A stretch of DNA of 13,490 nt from an archaeon (GCA_024409145.1 JAKSUF010000017.1:1-13490); one strand, 5' to 3'. Shown: positions 4,967 to 13,028, counted from the stretch's first letter. The notes: generated by a model not told the origin, from the letters alone. Translations and numbers: made by a program.

Positions 4967-6145
4967 TCAAAGAATATTTGATTGTAAAATTGATTTATCT
5001 AATTTTTCATGACTATCAAAATCATAAACTTCAACAGCTCTATCAGAACATGTGAAACATGGATCACATTGAACAATACATAATTGAGCATCAGTAATAT
5101 GACTTCCAATAGATGCATACTGCATAGCACCAATATTCGCCATAGAAGGAGTTCTAACAATAGACCCACGAACTCTTCCATCTTCTATAGCATAAGAATG
5201 ATATAAAGTTCCTCTTGGAGCTTCAATATAACTTTTAATGATATCAGTATCAACCATTTCCCAAGACCTATCAACCACTTTTCCTTCAGGAATATTTTTA
5301 ATAGCTTGGCGAAGAATTTTAATAGATTCAAAAGATTCTAAAACTCTCATAAGAAGATTTGATTTAACATCCCCATCAGGTTGAGTTATAATATCAAAAT
5401 CAAAATTTTCATATTCAAACATTTCAGTTCTTAAATCTTTTTTAACACCAGTAGCTCTTAAACTTGGACCAGTGACAGCTAATTTAATAGCTTGTTCTTG
5501 AGGGATAGACCCAACACCAGTTACTCTTGATAAAAGCATAGTATCTCGAGTAAATCTATCTGCAAATTCTTTAAGGTTTTTTTCAGTAGTATCCAACCCT
5601 TCAGTTATTTTAATTAATTTAGATTCATCTAAATCACATCTTGGCCTTACACCACCTATAATAGAACAACCATATTGAACACGATTTCCACCAATCATGT
5701 GTAAAAGTTCCATAATAGTTTCTCTCATATAAAATACTCTCATTGAGAAAGTTTCATGACCTAAAACTTCACAACCATGAGCTAAAAAGAGAAAATGACT
5801 GTGCAATCTTTCAAGTTCTGCTACAATAATACGAAGATACAAAGCCCTATCTGGAATTTCAACACCTAAACCAATTTCTGCAACTCTTACAGAATTCCAG
5901 ACATGAATATTAGAACAAATACCACAGATTTTCTCAGTAAGCATATTTGCTTTCTCTACAGGAAGTCCTTCCATAATACGCTCAATACCTCTGTGATTAA
6001 CACCAATAGTAACTTCAGCATCTTTTACAATTTCATCTTCAACAAAAAATCTTACCCTATAAGGTTCAAGAGCTGCAGGATGTACAGTACCCATTTGAAT
6101 TTCTGTTTCAATAATCTCTTGGGTTTTAGCTTTTTTTTCTTCCAT
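4967..6145 (-). CDS. ehbN: EhbN: [NiFe] hydrogenase large subunit
   Basis: This is the catalytic subunit, related to NuoD and EchE. The two Ni-Fe ligand motifs are intact: K72-I-C74-G-I-C77 near the N-terminus and D361-P-C363-F-T-C366-S-D-R369 near the C-terminus. It oxidises H2 and passes electrons to EhbM. After Arg369 there are 23 further residues; in most [NiFe] large subunits a comparable extension is cut off by a maturation endopeptidase after the His/Arg, so cleavage here is likely but not shown. No maturation gene is in the window. The 392-residue length is normal for the family. GAGGATG lies upstream of ATG 6145, and a 22-bp gap separates it from ehbM. Confidence 0.95.
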   Translation of the reverse strand: MEEKKAKTQEIIETEIQMGTVHPAALEPYRVRFFVEDEIVKDAEVTIGVNHRGIERIMEGLPVEKANMLTEKICGICSNIHVWNSVRVAEIGLGVEIPDRALYLRIIVAELERLHSHFLFLAHGCEVLGHETFSMRVFYMRETIMELLHMIGGNRVQYGCSIIGGVRPRCDLDESKLIKITEGLDTTEKNLKEFADRFTRDTMLLSRVTGVGSIPQEQAIKLAVTGPSLRATGVKKDLRTEMFEYENFDFDIITQPDGDVKSNLLMRVLESFESIKILRQAIKNIPEGKVVDRSWEMVDTDIIKSYIEAPRGTLYHSYAIEDGRVRGSIVRTPSMANIGAMQYASIGSHITDAQLCIVQCDPCFTCSDRAVEVYDFDSHEKLDKSILQSNIL

Positions 6146-6167
6146 AATTTCATCCTCACATAATTAA

Positions 6168-6614
6168 TTAATCAGCACCTAATAATTTAGGTAAAGATGC
6201 AACAACACCAGATAAAACATCTTGAGGTCTAACTGCACAACCTGGAACTTTCGCATCAACAGGAATAATATTTTCAACAGGTCCTTCAATTTCTTCAGAT
6301 TGAATATCTCCATAACAATTTTTATAAACTCCACCCATACATGCACAAGCACCAGCTGCAACAACAAGTTTAGGATTAGGTATTGCATTATAAATATCTT
6401 CTAAAGGTTGTCTATTTTGATTAGTTACAGGACCAGTAACAACTAAAACATCAGCTTCACGAGGATTCCAAGTTAAAAATACAGAGTATTGTTCAGCATC
6501 AAATTTAGGAGATAAAATAGAATTAACAATCTCTATATCACAACCATTACATCCACCAGTATAAACAAGCATAACATGTATTGCTTTTGATCTTGAATGT
6601 GTTTTAAGACTCAT
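6168..6614 (-). CDS. ehbM: EhbM: [NiFe] hydrogenase small subunit
   Basis: A 148-residue protein of the NuoB/EchC type that holds the [4Fe-4S] cluster next to the active site. The expected cysteines are C22 and C25 (GGCNGCDIEIV), C90 (AAGAC) and C126 (PGCAVRPQ). It lacks the medial and distal clusters of larger uptake-type small subunits, as is normal for energy-converting hydrogenases. Electrons go from EhbN through this cluster to the ferredoxin-type subunits EhbL and EhbK. The start overlaps the end of ehbL by 11 bp, and a strong AAGGAGGA sits six bases before ATG 6614, inside the last ehbL codons. Confidence 0.95.
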   Translation of the reverse strand: MSLKTHSRSKAIHVMLVYTGGCNGCDIEIVNSILSPKFDAEQYSVFLTWNPREADVLVVTGPVTNQNRQPLEDIYNAIPNPKLVVAAGACACMGGVYKNCYGDIQSEEIEGPVENIIPVDAKVPGCAVRPQDVLSGVVASLPKLLGAD

Positions 6615-7248
6615 TTAATTCCTCCTTAACTTGTGAAGCGTCTTGAAAATCAATATTTTTGTTTTCATCATTTATTGATTCATCATTACAGATATTCTCT
6701 TTTGAAGAATCCTCTTTTGAAGAATCCTCTTTTGAAGAATCCTCTGATTTTTTATCATCAATTACAATATTTTTCTTAGATAAAACAGATTTATCAGAAA
6801 TGTATTGAGCAATAAAAGCCATTTTATCTGAAGAGATTTTAACTGGTTTAGATATTAACTCATCTGAATTAATTTCATTATCCCCAACATTATTTGGATG
6901 AATTGTACCTGCTTCTCCATACAAAGAATAAATTGGGCAGAAATCATGACACCAATAACAAACAACACATTTTACAGGATCAATTTCTGGAACTTCAGTT
7001 TTTACCCAATCATTAGATAATCTCACACTTGATTGTAATGTTTTCATAGAAATAGCGCCAGTAGGACAAACATTAGCACAACCCCCACAACCAATACATG
7101 CATCCTCATTTACTTTTTCTTCAGGTTTTACTTCACCATTAAGAATAGCATTACGCATTTCTATATCCGTCACTCTATCTGAAGCAAAGAATATTCTTTT
7201 AAAGTTATCATAAGCTCCATTAAGCATTATTTCTAATAAGTTTTTCAT
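6604..7248 (-). CDS. ehbL: EhbL: 2x[4Fe-4S] ferredoxin subunit with a repeat-containing acidic tail
   Basis: Residues 1-110 form a compact ferredoxin domain with two clusters: C51/C54/C57/C61 (CIGCGGCANVCP) and C94/C97/C100/C104 (CVVCYWCHDFCP). By homology to complex I and Ech subunits it bridges EhbM and the final electron acceptor. From about residue 160 the protein changes to a hydrophilic, acidic, probably disordered tail. This includes three exact EDSSK repeats (169-183) coded by a perfect 15-bp tandem repeat, then a stretch rich in Asn, Asp and Glu up to the end at 214. The tail is dispensable-looking and may vary between strains. AGGTG precedes ATG 7248 by five bases. Confidence 0.92.
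   Translation of the reverse strand: MKNLLEIMLNGAYDNFKRIFFASDRVTDIEMRNAILNGEVKPEEKVNEDACIGCGGCANVCPTGAISMKTLQSSVRLSNDWVKTEVPEIDPVKCVVCYWCHDFCPIYSLYGEAGTIHPNNVGDNEINSDELISKPVKISSDKMAFIAQYISDKSVLSKKNIVIDDKKSEDSSKEDSSKEDSSKENICNDESINDENKNIDFQDASQVKEELNES
6698..6742. repeat. 15-bp tandem repeat inside ehbL
   Basis: TCTTTTGAAGAATCC is repeated exactly three times on the plus strand (6698-6712, 6713-6727, 6728-6742), coding for EDSSK in EhbL. The unit length equals that of the array at 1-130, although the sequences differ. Confidence 0.95.
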
Positions 7249-7292
7249 TTAAACACCTATTAATTTTATTTTAGATATTTTAATAACTAACA

Positions 7293-8711
7293 CTATTTTA
7301 TAATATCCTTAAATTTCCTTTCAAAAATGAATGCTTTTGAAGGACAAATATTTCGACAAGCACCACAATATATACATTTATCATCATCAACTACATATTT
7401 CTTATTTTTAGTAGATTTAGAACTTGAATCATCCATTATACATTCAATTGCATTTTCAGGACAGATTCTTTCACATAATCCACAAGAAATACATAAATTA
7501 GAATCTAAATAATTAAATCCACTAGAAATTTCTTTTTTAATTAATGTGGTTTTTGGGATTGCATCTTTAGGACAGTGTATTCCACAAGTTTCACACATAA
7601 TACAATTATCCAAATCAACAGAAATGGTCCCTCTCTTAATAGTTATTGCTTCTTTAGGACAAAATTCAGCACAAATTCCACAAGAAATACAATCATCAGA
7701 GACTTTTCCATCCCATTTAATAGTTTCTATTTTTCTTGCATTTTTCTGATTACATTTTTTAATACATAAACCACAAGAAACACATAAACCAGAAAGTTTA
7801 GAATTATCTTTTTCTTTTAATGTTCCAATAGGACATAAATCAATAGCAATTAATCTTTTTTCTTTATTTTCATTAGTATCTTTATCTAAATAAGGATCAT
7901 AACGTAAACTTGATTTAACTTTTCTAATAGATCCATTATCTAATGTTTCAGAACATAATCCGCAATTAATACAACTTATAATAGTCCCATTCATTTTTTG
8001 ATTCAATTTGTTAACAACAATAGTAAAGTCATCTAATACAATTGCATTATTTGGACAATTATTATAACAGTTTAAACATAAACTGCATTTATCACTATTA
8101 ACAACACCTGATTTAATTGCACCACTTGGACAAATATCTTCACAGACTCTACAATTAGTACAAATACTTTCCTGTTCTATATCAACTTTAATAGCACCAG
8201 TAGGACAATAATAACTACACCTACCACAAAGTTCACATTCTTCAAGATCAGTATTGACACATATTCTTTTCGCTACTTTCTCAGATTTTGAAGGAATATT
8301 AATATTTTCAAGTTTTGCCCTTCCAGATTTAGACATAACTGTTTTAAGAGAATTAAGTAATTTTTGTTGTTTATCCTCAACTAACTCATAAACATCTCTT
8401 CTAGCATGGTCTGGACAAACTTCTTCACAAACCCCACATCTTGAACAAATACCCTTTACAACACCATCTTCAATATGTATACTCTCAATAGGACAGGTGA
8501 ATTCACAAACTCCACAACCATTACATTTAGCTTTATCTACAACATATCCACCATACTTATTTTTGAATATAGCATGATTAGGACAAGTTTCATAACATGC
8601 ACCACAGCAGATACAACTAAAAGATTTGCCTTCAATGTGACGTATAGCTTCAGTAGGGCAGTTTTTAACACATTCACCCTTACCTTCACAATCTTTTACT
8701 GATAAAAACAT
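7293..8711 (-). CDS. ehbK: EhbK: polyferredoxin with about 12-13 Fe-S motifs
   Basis: The 472-residue soluble protein is built almost entirely of ferredoxin repeats. Eleven complete CxxCxxCxxxC motifs begin at C33, C63, C89, C159, C184, C209, C310, C341, C370, C407 and C446. A twelfth, C247/C250/C253, lacks its fourth cysteine nearby; the next Cys-Pro is C293, about 40 residues on across a charged insertion. The extreme N-terminus has a degenerate set C8/C14/C18-Pro. The protein is expected to act as an electron wire or store between the hydrogenase module and ferredoxin-dependent enzymes. Residues about 101-150 are a cysteine-free, helical linker. GGAGTGG precedes ATG 8711; the gap to ehbJ is 38 bp. 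Apparent plus-strand frames within it arise from the biased codon pattern and are not genes. Confidence 0.93.
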   Translation of the reverse strand: MFLSVKDCEGKGECVKNCPTEAIRHIEGKSFSCICCGACYETCPNHAIFKNKYGGYVVDKAKCNGCGVCEFTCPIESIHIEDGVVKGICSRCGVCEEVCPDHARRDVYELVEDKQQKLLNSLKTVMSKSGRAKLENINIPSKSEKVAKRICVNTDLEECELCGRCSYYCPTGAIKVDIEQESICTNCRVCEDICPSGAIKSGVVNSDKCSLCLNCYNNCPNNAIVLDDFTIVVNKLNQKMNGTIISCINCGLCSETLDNGSIRKVKSSLRYDPYLDKDTNENKEKRLIAIDLCPIGTLKEKDNSKLSGLCVSCGLCIKKCNQKNARKIETIKWDGKVSDDCISCGICAEFCPKEAITIKRGTISVDLDNCIMCETCGIHCPKDAIPKTTLIKKEISSGFNYLDSNLCISCGLCERICPENAIECIMDDSSSKSTKNKKYVVDDDKCIYCGACRNICPSKAFIFERKFKDIIK

Positions 8712-8749
8712 GATTCCACTCCATATAATTCATAAATAAATATAGTCAA

Positions 8750-9022
8750 CTAATTATCACCCTTTGCAGAGTTTCCAAATAATAAGCTACCAATCAACAC
8801 ACCAATTACTGCAGAGATAAAGGCAGTAGCTATTGGTAAATCATTATAAAATGGAAATTGACCTAAGTTCCAAGACATCAAGAGAGCACCAATAATAATA
8901 GCTACAATAGCCCCACCAGTAAGTTTAAAACTATTTTCTTCAGTTTTATGAATTCGTGTTCCAACAACAAGACCAATTAAAAATCCGAATAAAATAGGTC
9001 CAATAACAATTAAAGAACTCAT
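8750..9022 (-). CDS. ehbJ: EhbJ: small membrane subunit of energy-converting hydrogenase B
   Basis: A hydrophobic protein of 90 residues from the preferred start, with three membrane helices (about 3-22, 35-53 and 65-84) and a short polar loop (RIHKTEENS) after the first. No catalytic motif is visible; the name rests on position between the MnhB-like ehbI and ehbK. The upstream ATG at 9031 would give MNNM and an 8-bp overlap with ehbI, but GGAG lies directly against that ATG and nine bases before ATG 9022. The latter is therefore the likely start, one base after the ehbI stop. Confidence 0.82.
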   Translation of the reverse strand: MSSLIVIGPILFGFLIGLVVGTRIHKTEENSFKLTGGAIVAIIIGALLMSWNLGQFPFYNDLPIATAFISAVIGVLIGSLLFGNSAKGDN

Positions 9023-9023
9023 G

Positions 9024-9569
9024 TTATTCATCTCCTAATTTTTTAAACTGAGAAAATGCAATTACTACAGCACTCAATCCTACAAGAACTTTTAAACCAA
9101 CAGCAATATTTAAGTAAGGTATAATACCTGCATTAGTGATATCTGGAAAATGGAAAATCATTTGAATAGTATTAGGAACCAAACCATAAATATCTGCACC
9201 CACATTATAAAGGAAAGATCCAGTTAATGCTAAACCAACCAAACCTAATATAACATACATAAATGCTCCAAAAGATTCTAAAGTAGAGATAAACCCATGA
9301 GACATCTTAATCGGACTCTTATCCAAACCATAAGAAACTACAGATAAAATTATTCCTGCAGCAATCATTGCACCACCTTGGAAACCTCCACCAGGAGTAA
9401 TATGACCTCCCAAAATAGTCATTATACCCATAGCTATCATAATAACAGATATTGGATAGACCATAATTTTGATAATAGGAGTTCCATCTTTAGAGTTCCA
9501 GTTAGCTTTTGATTCTAAATCAGCTTGAATTTGATTGTCAATTGGAGATTCAAAGTTATCTTCATTCAT
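9024..9569 (-). CDS. ehbI: EhbI: MnhB/MbhF-like antiporter subunit
   Basis: A 181-residue membrane protein with the MnhB signature GGHITPGGGFQGG (54-66) in the first hairpin and about four helices. It has a hydrophilic N-terminal stretch of about 30 residues that faces the cytoplasm by prediction. It belongs to the Mrp/Mbh-type ion-translocation module and probably packs next to EhbH and EhbF. The start overlaps the ehbH stop by one base (TAATG at 9567-9571), with GAGGAG five bases upstream. Confidence 0.9.
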   Translation of the reverse strand: MNEDNFESPIDNQIQADLESKANWNSKDGTPIIKIMVYPISVIMIAMGIMTILGGHITPGGGFQGGAMIAAGIILSVVSYGLDKSPIKMSHGFISTLESFGAFMYVILGLVGLALTGSFLYNVGADIYGLVPNTIQMIFHFPDITNAGIIPYLNIAVGLKVLVGLSAVVIAFSQFKKLGDE

Positions 9570-9889
9570 TATTTCTCCTCTCCTTCATCATCATTAATTT
9601 TTTTATCCTTAATTTGACCTCTTCCAAATACAAGTAAAACGACTAAAACAGCAGTTACTAAAATTAAAGATTCACCTAAAGTATCAAATCCTCTCCAATC
9701 AAAAACAACTAATGTAACCATATTTGGAGCAATTTTTGGACCGATAGTATTATAAATTAAACTAATACCTGGAGTTATAATATTTTTTAATCCATAAAGA
9801 GCATCAAATAGACTTACAGAAAATATTATAGTTGCAATAATCATGATAAGATTTCTTATACTTTCAATATTTGAATTATCTTTAGACAT
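9569..9889 (-). CDS. ehbH: EhbH: MbhE-like membrane subunit
   Basis: A 106-residue protein with an N-terminal and a C-terminal membrane helix and a middle segment VVFDWRGFDTLGESLIL (61-77). The FDxRGxDTLGE motif is characteristic of the MbhE/MnhB-associated domain that precedes MnhB in antiporters and Mbh hydrogenases, exactly as here before ehbI. The tail is charged (KDKKINDDEGEEK). GGGGG lies seven bases before ATG 9889, supporting this start even though it overlaps ehbG by 8 bp. Confidence 0.88.
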   Translation of the reverse strand: MSKDNSNIESIRNLIMIIATIIFSVSLFDALYGLKNIITPGISLIYNTIGPKIAPNMVTLVVFDWRGFDTLGESLILVTAVLVVLLVFGRGQIKDKKINDDEGEEK

Positions 9890-10217
9890 ATTTTAACCCC
9901 CAGTAAATTGCAGCAATGATAACTCCAAGAGCAAGAATTGCATAGAAAGTCATTTTGCTTAATGAATCATCCTGCTCTTTTTTGAGTTTAGGTGCTATTG
10001 GTACATTAGTAAATAATAATACTACAATAAATAAGATCATAATAACTGAAGCAATTACACTAATATGCCTAAGTAAAATTGCAGAAATTAATAAACAAAC
10101 AATAATTGTTAACTCTGCAGCTAAAGCACCAGAAACATTATCTGCAGTAGTTGGATTTTTAGATAATTTAGATTTTAAATTGCTTACTGAATTTACAAAC
10201 TTATCATAAAATGACAT
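9882..10217 (-). CDS. ehbG: EhbG: small membrane subunit, function unknown
   Basis: A 111-residue protein with an amphipathic, Lys/Ser-rich N-terminus (about 1-27), two close helices (about 31-70) and a third near the C-terminus (89-108), linked by a polar loop KLKKEQDDSLSK. No domain is recognised beyond its place in the ehb order between the MnhD-like and MbhE-like genes. It probably helps assemble the membrane arm. ATG 10217 follows the ehbF TAG directly (TAGATG), so translation is likely coupled. Confidence 0.82.
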   Translation of the reverse strand: MSFYDKFVNSVSNLKSKLSKNPTTADNVSGALAAELTIIVCLLISAILLRHISVIASVIMILFIVVLLFTNVPIAPKLKKEQDDSLSKMTFYAILALGVIIAAIYWGLKYV

Positions 10218-11696
10218 CTAAATCAAACCCCCTGCAAATGGTATGAAAATTTTAGTTACTAAATCTGGTAAAATACCAAGGATTAAACAAATTATAAGTA
10301 AAACTGCAACTGAAAATGTAGCTATTGCTGGAATTTTCTTATGTGCAAATTTTAAATTAGCAGGTTTTGGTTGTAAGTAAACAGTATGGAATGCCTTAAC
10401 GAAAGTAAAGAATGTTACAATACTTACAATAACTGCAACAATTGCAAGTTCAGGTAAACCCGCATTTAAAGCAGATTGAACAAGCATAATTTTACTTTGG
10501 AAACCATTAAATGGAGGGACACCAGCCATTGCAAACCCACCAAGTAAAACCATAATTGCCATTTTCGGACTAACAGTAATTAATCCACCTAACTTCTTAG
10601 TATCAGAGGTTTTAGTAAGATAATAAACAGTTCCAAAACCTATGAATAATAATGCAGTGATTATTAACTCATTTGCTGCTTGGAATAATGCTGCAGTAAT
10701 AGATAATTGAGTACCAATACCAAAACCAAGTCCAATAAATCCAAGTTCACCAACAGCTAAAAATGCTATCATTCTTCTAAAGTCATTTTGCATTAAAGCC
10801 ATACTTACTCCTAACACCATAGCAAGTAAAGAGAAGATTATTATTGCTGGTTTAAAGAATGGAACATATACAAATATTCTATAAATTGCAATCCCAAAAG
10901 CAATCATACAAATTACAGAGAATGCTTGTAAAATAGCTGCACCATTAGGTCTTGCCCTACTATATAATTCAGATTTGATTGTATGGAAAGGAGGTAAACC
11001 AGAAACATATAACCAACCAAAGAACATTAAAGCAAATGCAAATATCAATGGAGTAGCTAATGGATTTACAACATTAGTACTAATAACAGCCACAATATCT
11101 GCAATATTTACAGAACCAACAACCGCAAGGATAAATCCTATACCTAAAAGTAACATAGGCCCACCTATTGATCCTAAAATCAAATACTTAAATGCAGTTT
11201 CATATTTATATTCAGAACTTGAAGCAATAATAATACCAACTTGAGTAAGTGCTACAATTTCAAAGAATACATACATATTGAAAATATCATTAGATAATAA
11301 AAGTGCAGTGACAGAAGCCACACCCATAAATATTAAGAATAAATAAGGTCCTGAAAGTTTTTTTCTCTCGCTGAAATATGTGAAAAGTGATAAGAAAACA
11401 ACAATCCCAACAAGAAATATGAAAATCCTATTAATATTAGCAAATACATAAACAATTCCAGGAGATAAAGAAGATACAGATGCTAAAGTAGCAGGTAATG
11501 CACTAGATATAAGTGAAGAATTATGTCCTCCAAAATATTGAGTACCTAAACTTGCAATAATAGCAATTATAGGAAAGATAATAGCTACAATAAGAGAAAC
11601 CCAACGCATTAATTTATCTTTACCATGTAATATATTAACCATTAAAGCACATATAATTGGAATTATAACCATTAAAGGAATTAACATATCCATCAT
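10218..11696 (-). CDS. ehbF: EhbF: MnhD/NuoN-like ion-translocating subunit
   Basis: The largest membrane subunit (492 residues, about 14 helices), homologous to MrpD/NuoL/M/N proton or sodium channels. The helix-5 Glu is present (E146 in NMYVFFEIVAL), as is the helix-12 region AGVPPFNGFQSK with K402. By eye, the helix-7 Lys normally found about five residues before the Pro of the PLHFWLP-type motif is not seen (the segment reads GWLYVSGLPPFH, 227-238). The helix-8 Lys is also missing (MIAFGIAIYR, 264-273). The DFRRMIAF segment has Arg where Lys is common. If real, this gives a modified ion path, perhaps typical of Ehb. GGAGG lies seven bases before ATG 11696. Confidence 0.92.
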   Translation of the reverse strand: MMDMLIPLMVIIPIICALMVNILHGKDKLMRWVSLIVAIIFPIIAIIASLGTQYFGGHNSSLISSALPATLASVSSLSPGIVYVFANINRIFIFLVGIVVFLSLFTYFSERKKLSGPYLFLIFMGVASVTALLLSNDIFNMYVFFEIVALTQVGIIIASSSEYKYETAFKYLILGSIGGPMLLLGIGFILAVVGSVNIADIVAVISTNVVNPLATPLIFAFALMFFGWLYVSGLPPFHTIKSELYSRARPNGAAILQAFSVICMIAFGIAIYRIFVYVPFFKPAIIIFSLLAMVLGVSMALMQNDFRRMIAFLAVGELGFIGLGFGIGTQLSITAALFQAANELIITALLFIGFGTVYYLTKTSDTKKLGGLITVSPKMAIMVLLGGFAMAGVPPFNGFQSKIMLVQSALNAGLPELAIVAVIVSIVTFFTFVKAFHTVYLQPKPANLKFAHKKIPAIATFSVAVLLIICLILGILPDLVTKIFIPFAGGLI

Positions 11697-11717
11697 AATT
11701 TAACCTCCATAAAACAG

Positions 11718-12089
11718 TTAATCATTCTTATCACCTAAAATTACTTTAGTACTTAAAGAACCATGTTTTTTATATAAAACCATAGCTAATGCTAACATTA
11801 CTGCTAAAGTACTTGCACCAATAACAATACTGGTAAGAACTAATGCTTGAGGTAAAGGATAAGCAGAATTTGCAACAAACCAATCTGGAGACATATTTTC
11901 TAAGAATATTGGTACAACACCACCAGCTTTATAACCTAAAGTAACAATAAATAAGTTAACCCCTTCTTCAATGAAAGCAATACCAATAATTTTCTTAATA
12001 ATATTATCAATAAAAATAGCTGCAAAAAGTCCAATTACAATAAAAGCACCAGCTGCGAATAAACATACTAATTGAGTACTCATAATCAT
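11718..12089 (-). CDS. ehbE: EhbE: MnhC/NuoK-like subunit
   Basis: A 123-residue protein with three helices. The MnhC-type signature YPLPQALVLTSIVIGASTLAVMLAL is at about residues 77-101, preceded by a longer extracellular loop (about 55-76) than in NuoK. It forms part of the ion channel next to EhbF. The start overlaps the ehbD stop by four bases (ATGA at 12086-12089), which implies coupled translation. A second in-frame ATG at 12083 is possible, but the GGGTTGAT upstream fits 12089 better. Confidence 0.9.
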   Translation of the reverse strand: MIMSTQLVCLFAAGAFIVIGLFAAIFIDNIIKKIIGIAFIEEGVNLFIVTLGYKAGGVVPIFLENMSPDWFVANSAYPLPQALVLTSIVIGASTLAVMLALAMVLYKKHGSLSTKVILGDKND

Positions 12090-12322
12090 GAATCATCAAC
12101 CCTTTTAGTCTTTTGAACAGCTAATGCAATGAAAACAGGAACAATAGCTGCTTCAACTACTGCCTGAGTTAAAGCTACATCTGGAGCAAGTAACAATACA
12201 AATAAAAATGCAATACATGCACCAGAAATTCCAGTCAATATAGCTGTTTTGAGCAAGTCTTTTTGCATAAGAGCTATTATAGCACTAATAACAGCAATTA
12301 CAATCACTATATACTCAATCAT
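12086..12322 (-). CDS. ehbD: EhbD: MbhD/DUF4040-like membrane subunit
   Basis: A 78-residue protein (from the preferred start) with two or three helices and the conserved segment LAPDVALTQAVVEAAIVPVF, typical of the DUF4040/MbhD domain otherwise found fused in MrpA-type subunits. It lines the ion path together with MnhC- and MnhD-like subunits. ATG 12331 would overlap ehbC by 8 bp and add MNN, but GAGG is only one base from the next ATG there. It lies nine bases before ATG 12322, which is therefore preferred. This mirrors the ehbI/ehbJ junction. Confidence 0.87.
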   Translation of the reverse strand: MIEYIVIVIAVISAIIALMQKDLLKTAILTGISGACIAFLFVLLLAPDVALTQAVVEAAIVPVFIALAVQKTKRVDDS

Positions 12323-12323
12323 A

Positions 12324-12764
12324 TTATTCATCCTCTTTGATTTCTAAGGTAGAAATAGAATATATATCTTCAGATTCCTCCTCAACAAATTCATTAACAC
12401 AATCAGCAGCTAAATCAGATTCGCTACTAAGTTCTTCACAATCATTATTTTTAATAATTGAATTATTATAATCATCTTCAGTATGGAAATAAGCATTACT
12501 CATAGCATGAGCTAAAAGAGGAGCTAAAATAAGATAAATAAGAGCAAATAATGGTTGTCCTAATCCTAAAAATCCAATCACTCCTGCAATATCAATAATA
12601 CCGAGAATATGAATTCTAGCATAAACTACATTAGGCATATTTTTATCTAACCTTAAAATACCTACAGATGCAATTATAATTAAAATTGCAGATATAAATA
12701 AAAGAATAGCTTGAACCCATATAATATTTCCAGAAACAAAAGAAGGAATTGTAATACCGAACAT
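12324..12764 (-). CDS. ehbC: EhbC: MnhG-like subunit with acidic C-terminal tail
   Basis: Residues 1 to about 94 are an MnhG-type unit of three helices with GILRLDKNMPNVVYARIH (35-52) and APLLAHAMSNAYF (81-93). The remaining 50 residues form a Glu/Asp/Ser-rich tail with two cysteines (C108, C121), unlikely to be membrane-embedded. MnhG proteins sometimes carry short charged tails, but this one is prominent. The start is firm: GGTGAT is formed by the last two ehbB codons, then TAA-ATG, so ehbB termination and ehbC initiation are adjacent. Confidence 0.88.
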   Translation of the reverse strand: MFGITIPSFVSGNIIWVQAILLFISAILIIIASVGILRLDKNMPNVVYARIHILGIIDIAGVIGFLGLGQPLFALIYLILAPLLAHAMSNAYFHTEDDYNNSIIKNNDCEELSSESDLAADCVNEFVEEESEDIYSISTLEIKEDE

Positions 12765-13028
12765 TTAATCACCTTTCTTTAATGCAACTGAAAATCCTAT
12801 TGTTCCAACAATACCAAGTACAAGTAAAGCTAAAGCTATATCCTTAAAGAATCCTATTCCATACATAGTACCTATAGCTATAAGAGCTAATGAAATAGCC
12901 AATGTAGCAGATGAGGTACCAATAAGCCCCATAGAAACTGATTTAAATGAAATGATTCTCAAAGATGCAATTAAAAATATAATTAATGCAATTATTAAAA
13001 AACATTCTGAAATCAATAAAATTTCCAT
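12765..13028 (-). CDS. ehbB: EhbB: MnhF-like subunit
   Basis: An 87-residue protein with three helices, matching MnhF in size and in the motif order helix / RIISFKSVSMGLIGTSSA / helix / FKDIALALLVLGIVGTIGFSVAL. It belongs to the antiporter-like membrane module. Two ATGs are adjacent (13031 and 13028); AGTGAT sits three bases before the second, the spacing seen at other starts in this operon, so 13028 is preferred. It lies 135 bp downstream of ehbA, the longest gap in the first sixteen genes. Confidence 0.88.
   Translation of the reverse strand: MEILLISECFLIIALIIFLIASLRIISFKSVSMGLIGTSSATLAISLALIAIGTMYGIGFFKDIALALLVLGIVGTIGFSVALKKGD

Noticed and set aside
6604..6742. Frameshift or misassembly in ehbL because of the abrupt low-complexity tail
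   Set aside because: The frame stays open across exact in-frame repeats, and the end contains the strong ehbM ribosome-binding site at the expected place, so the tail appears genuine.
7327..7769. Plus-strand frames opposite ehbK, some with repeated motifs such as PQEIQ
   Set aside because: The apparent repetition simply mirrors the ferredoxin repeats on the other strand.
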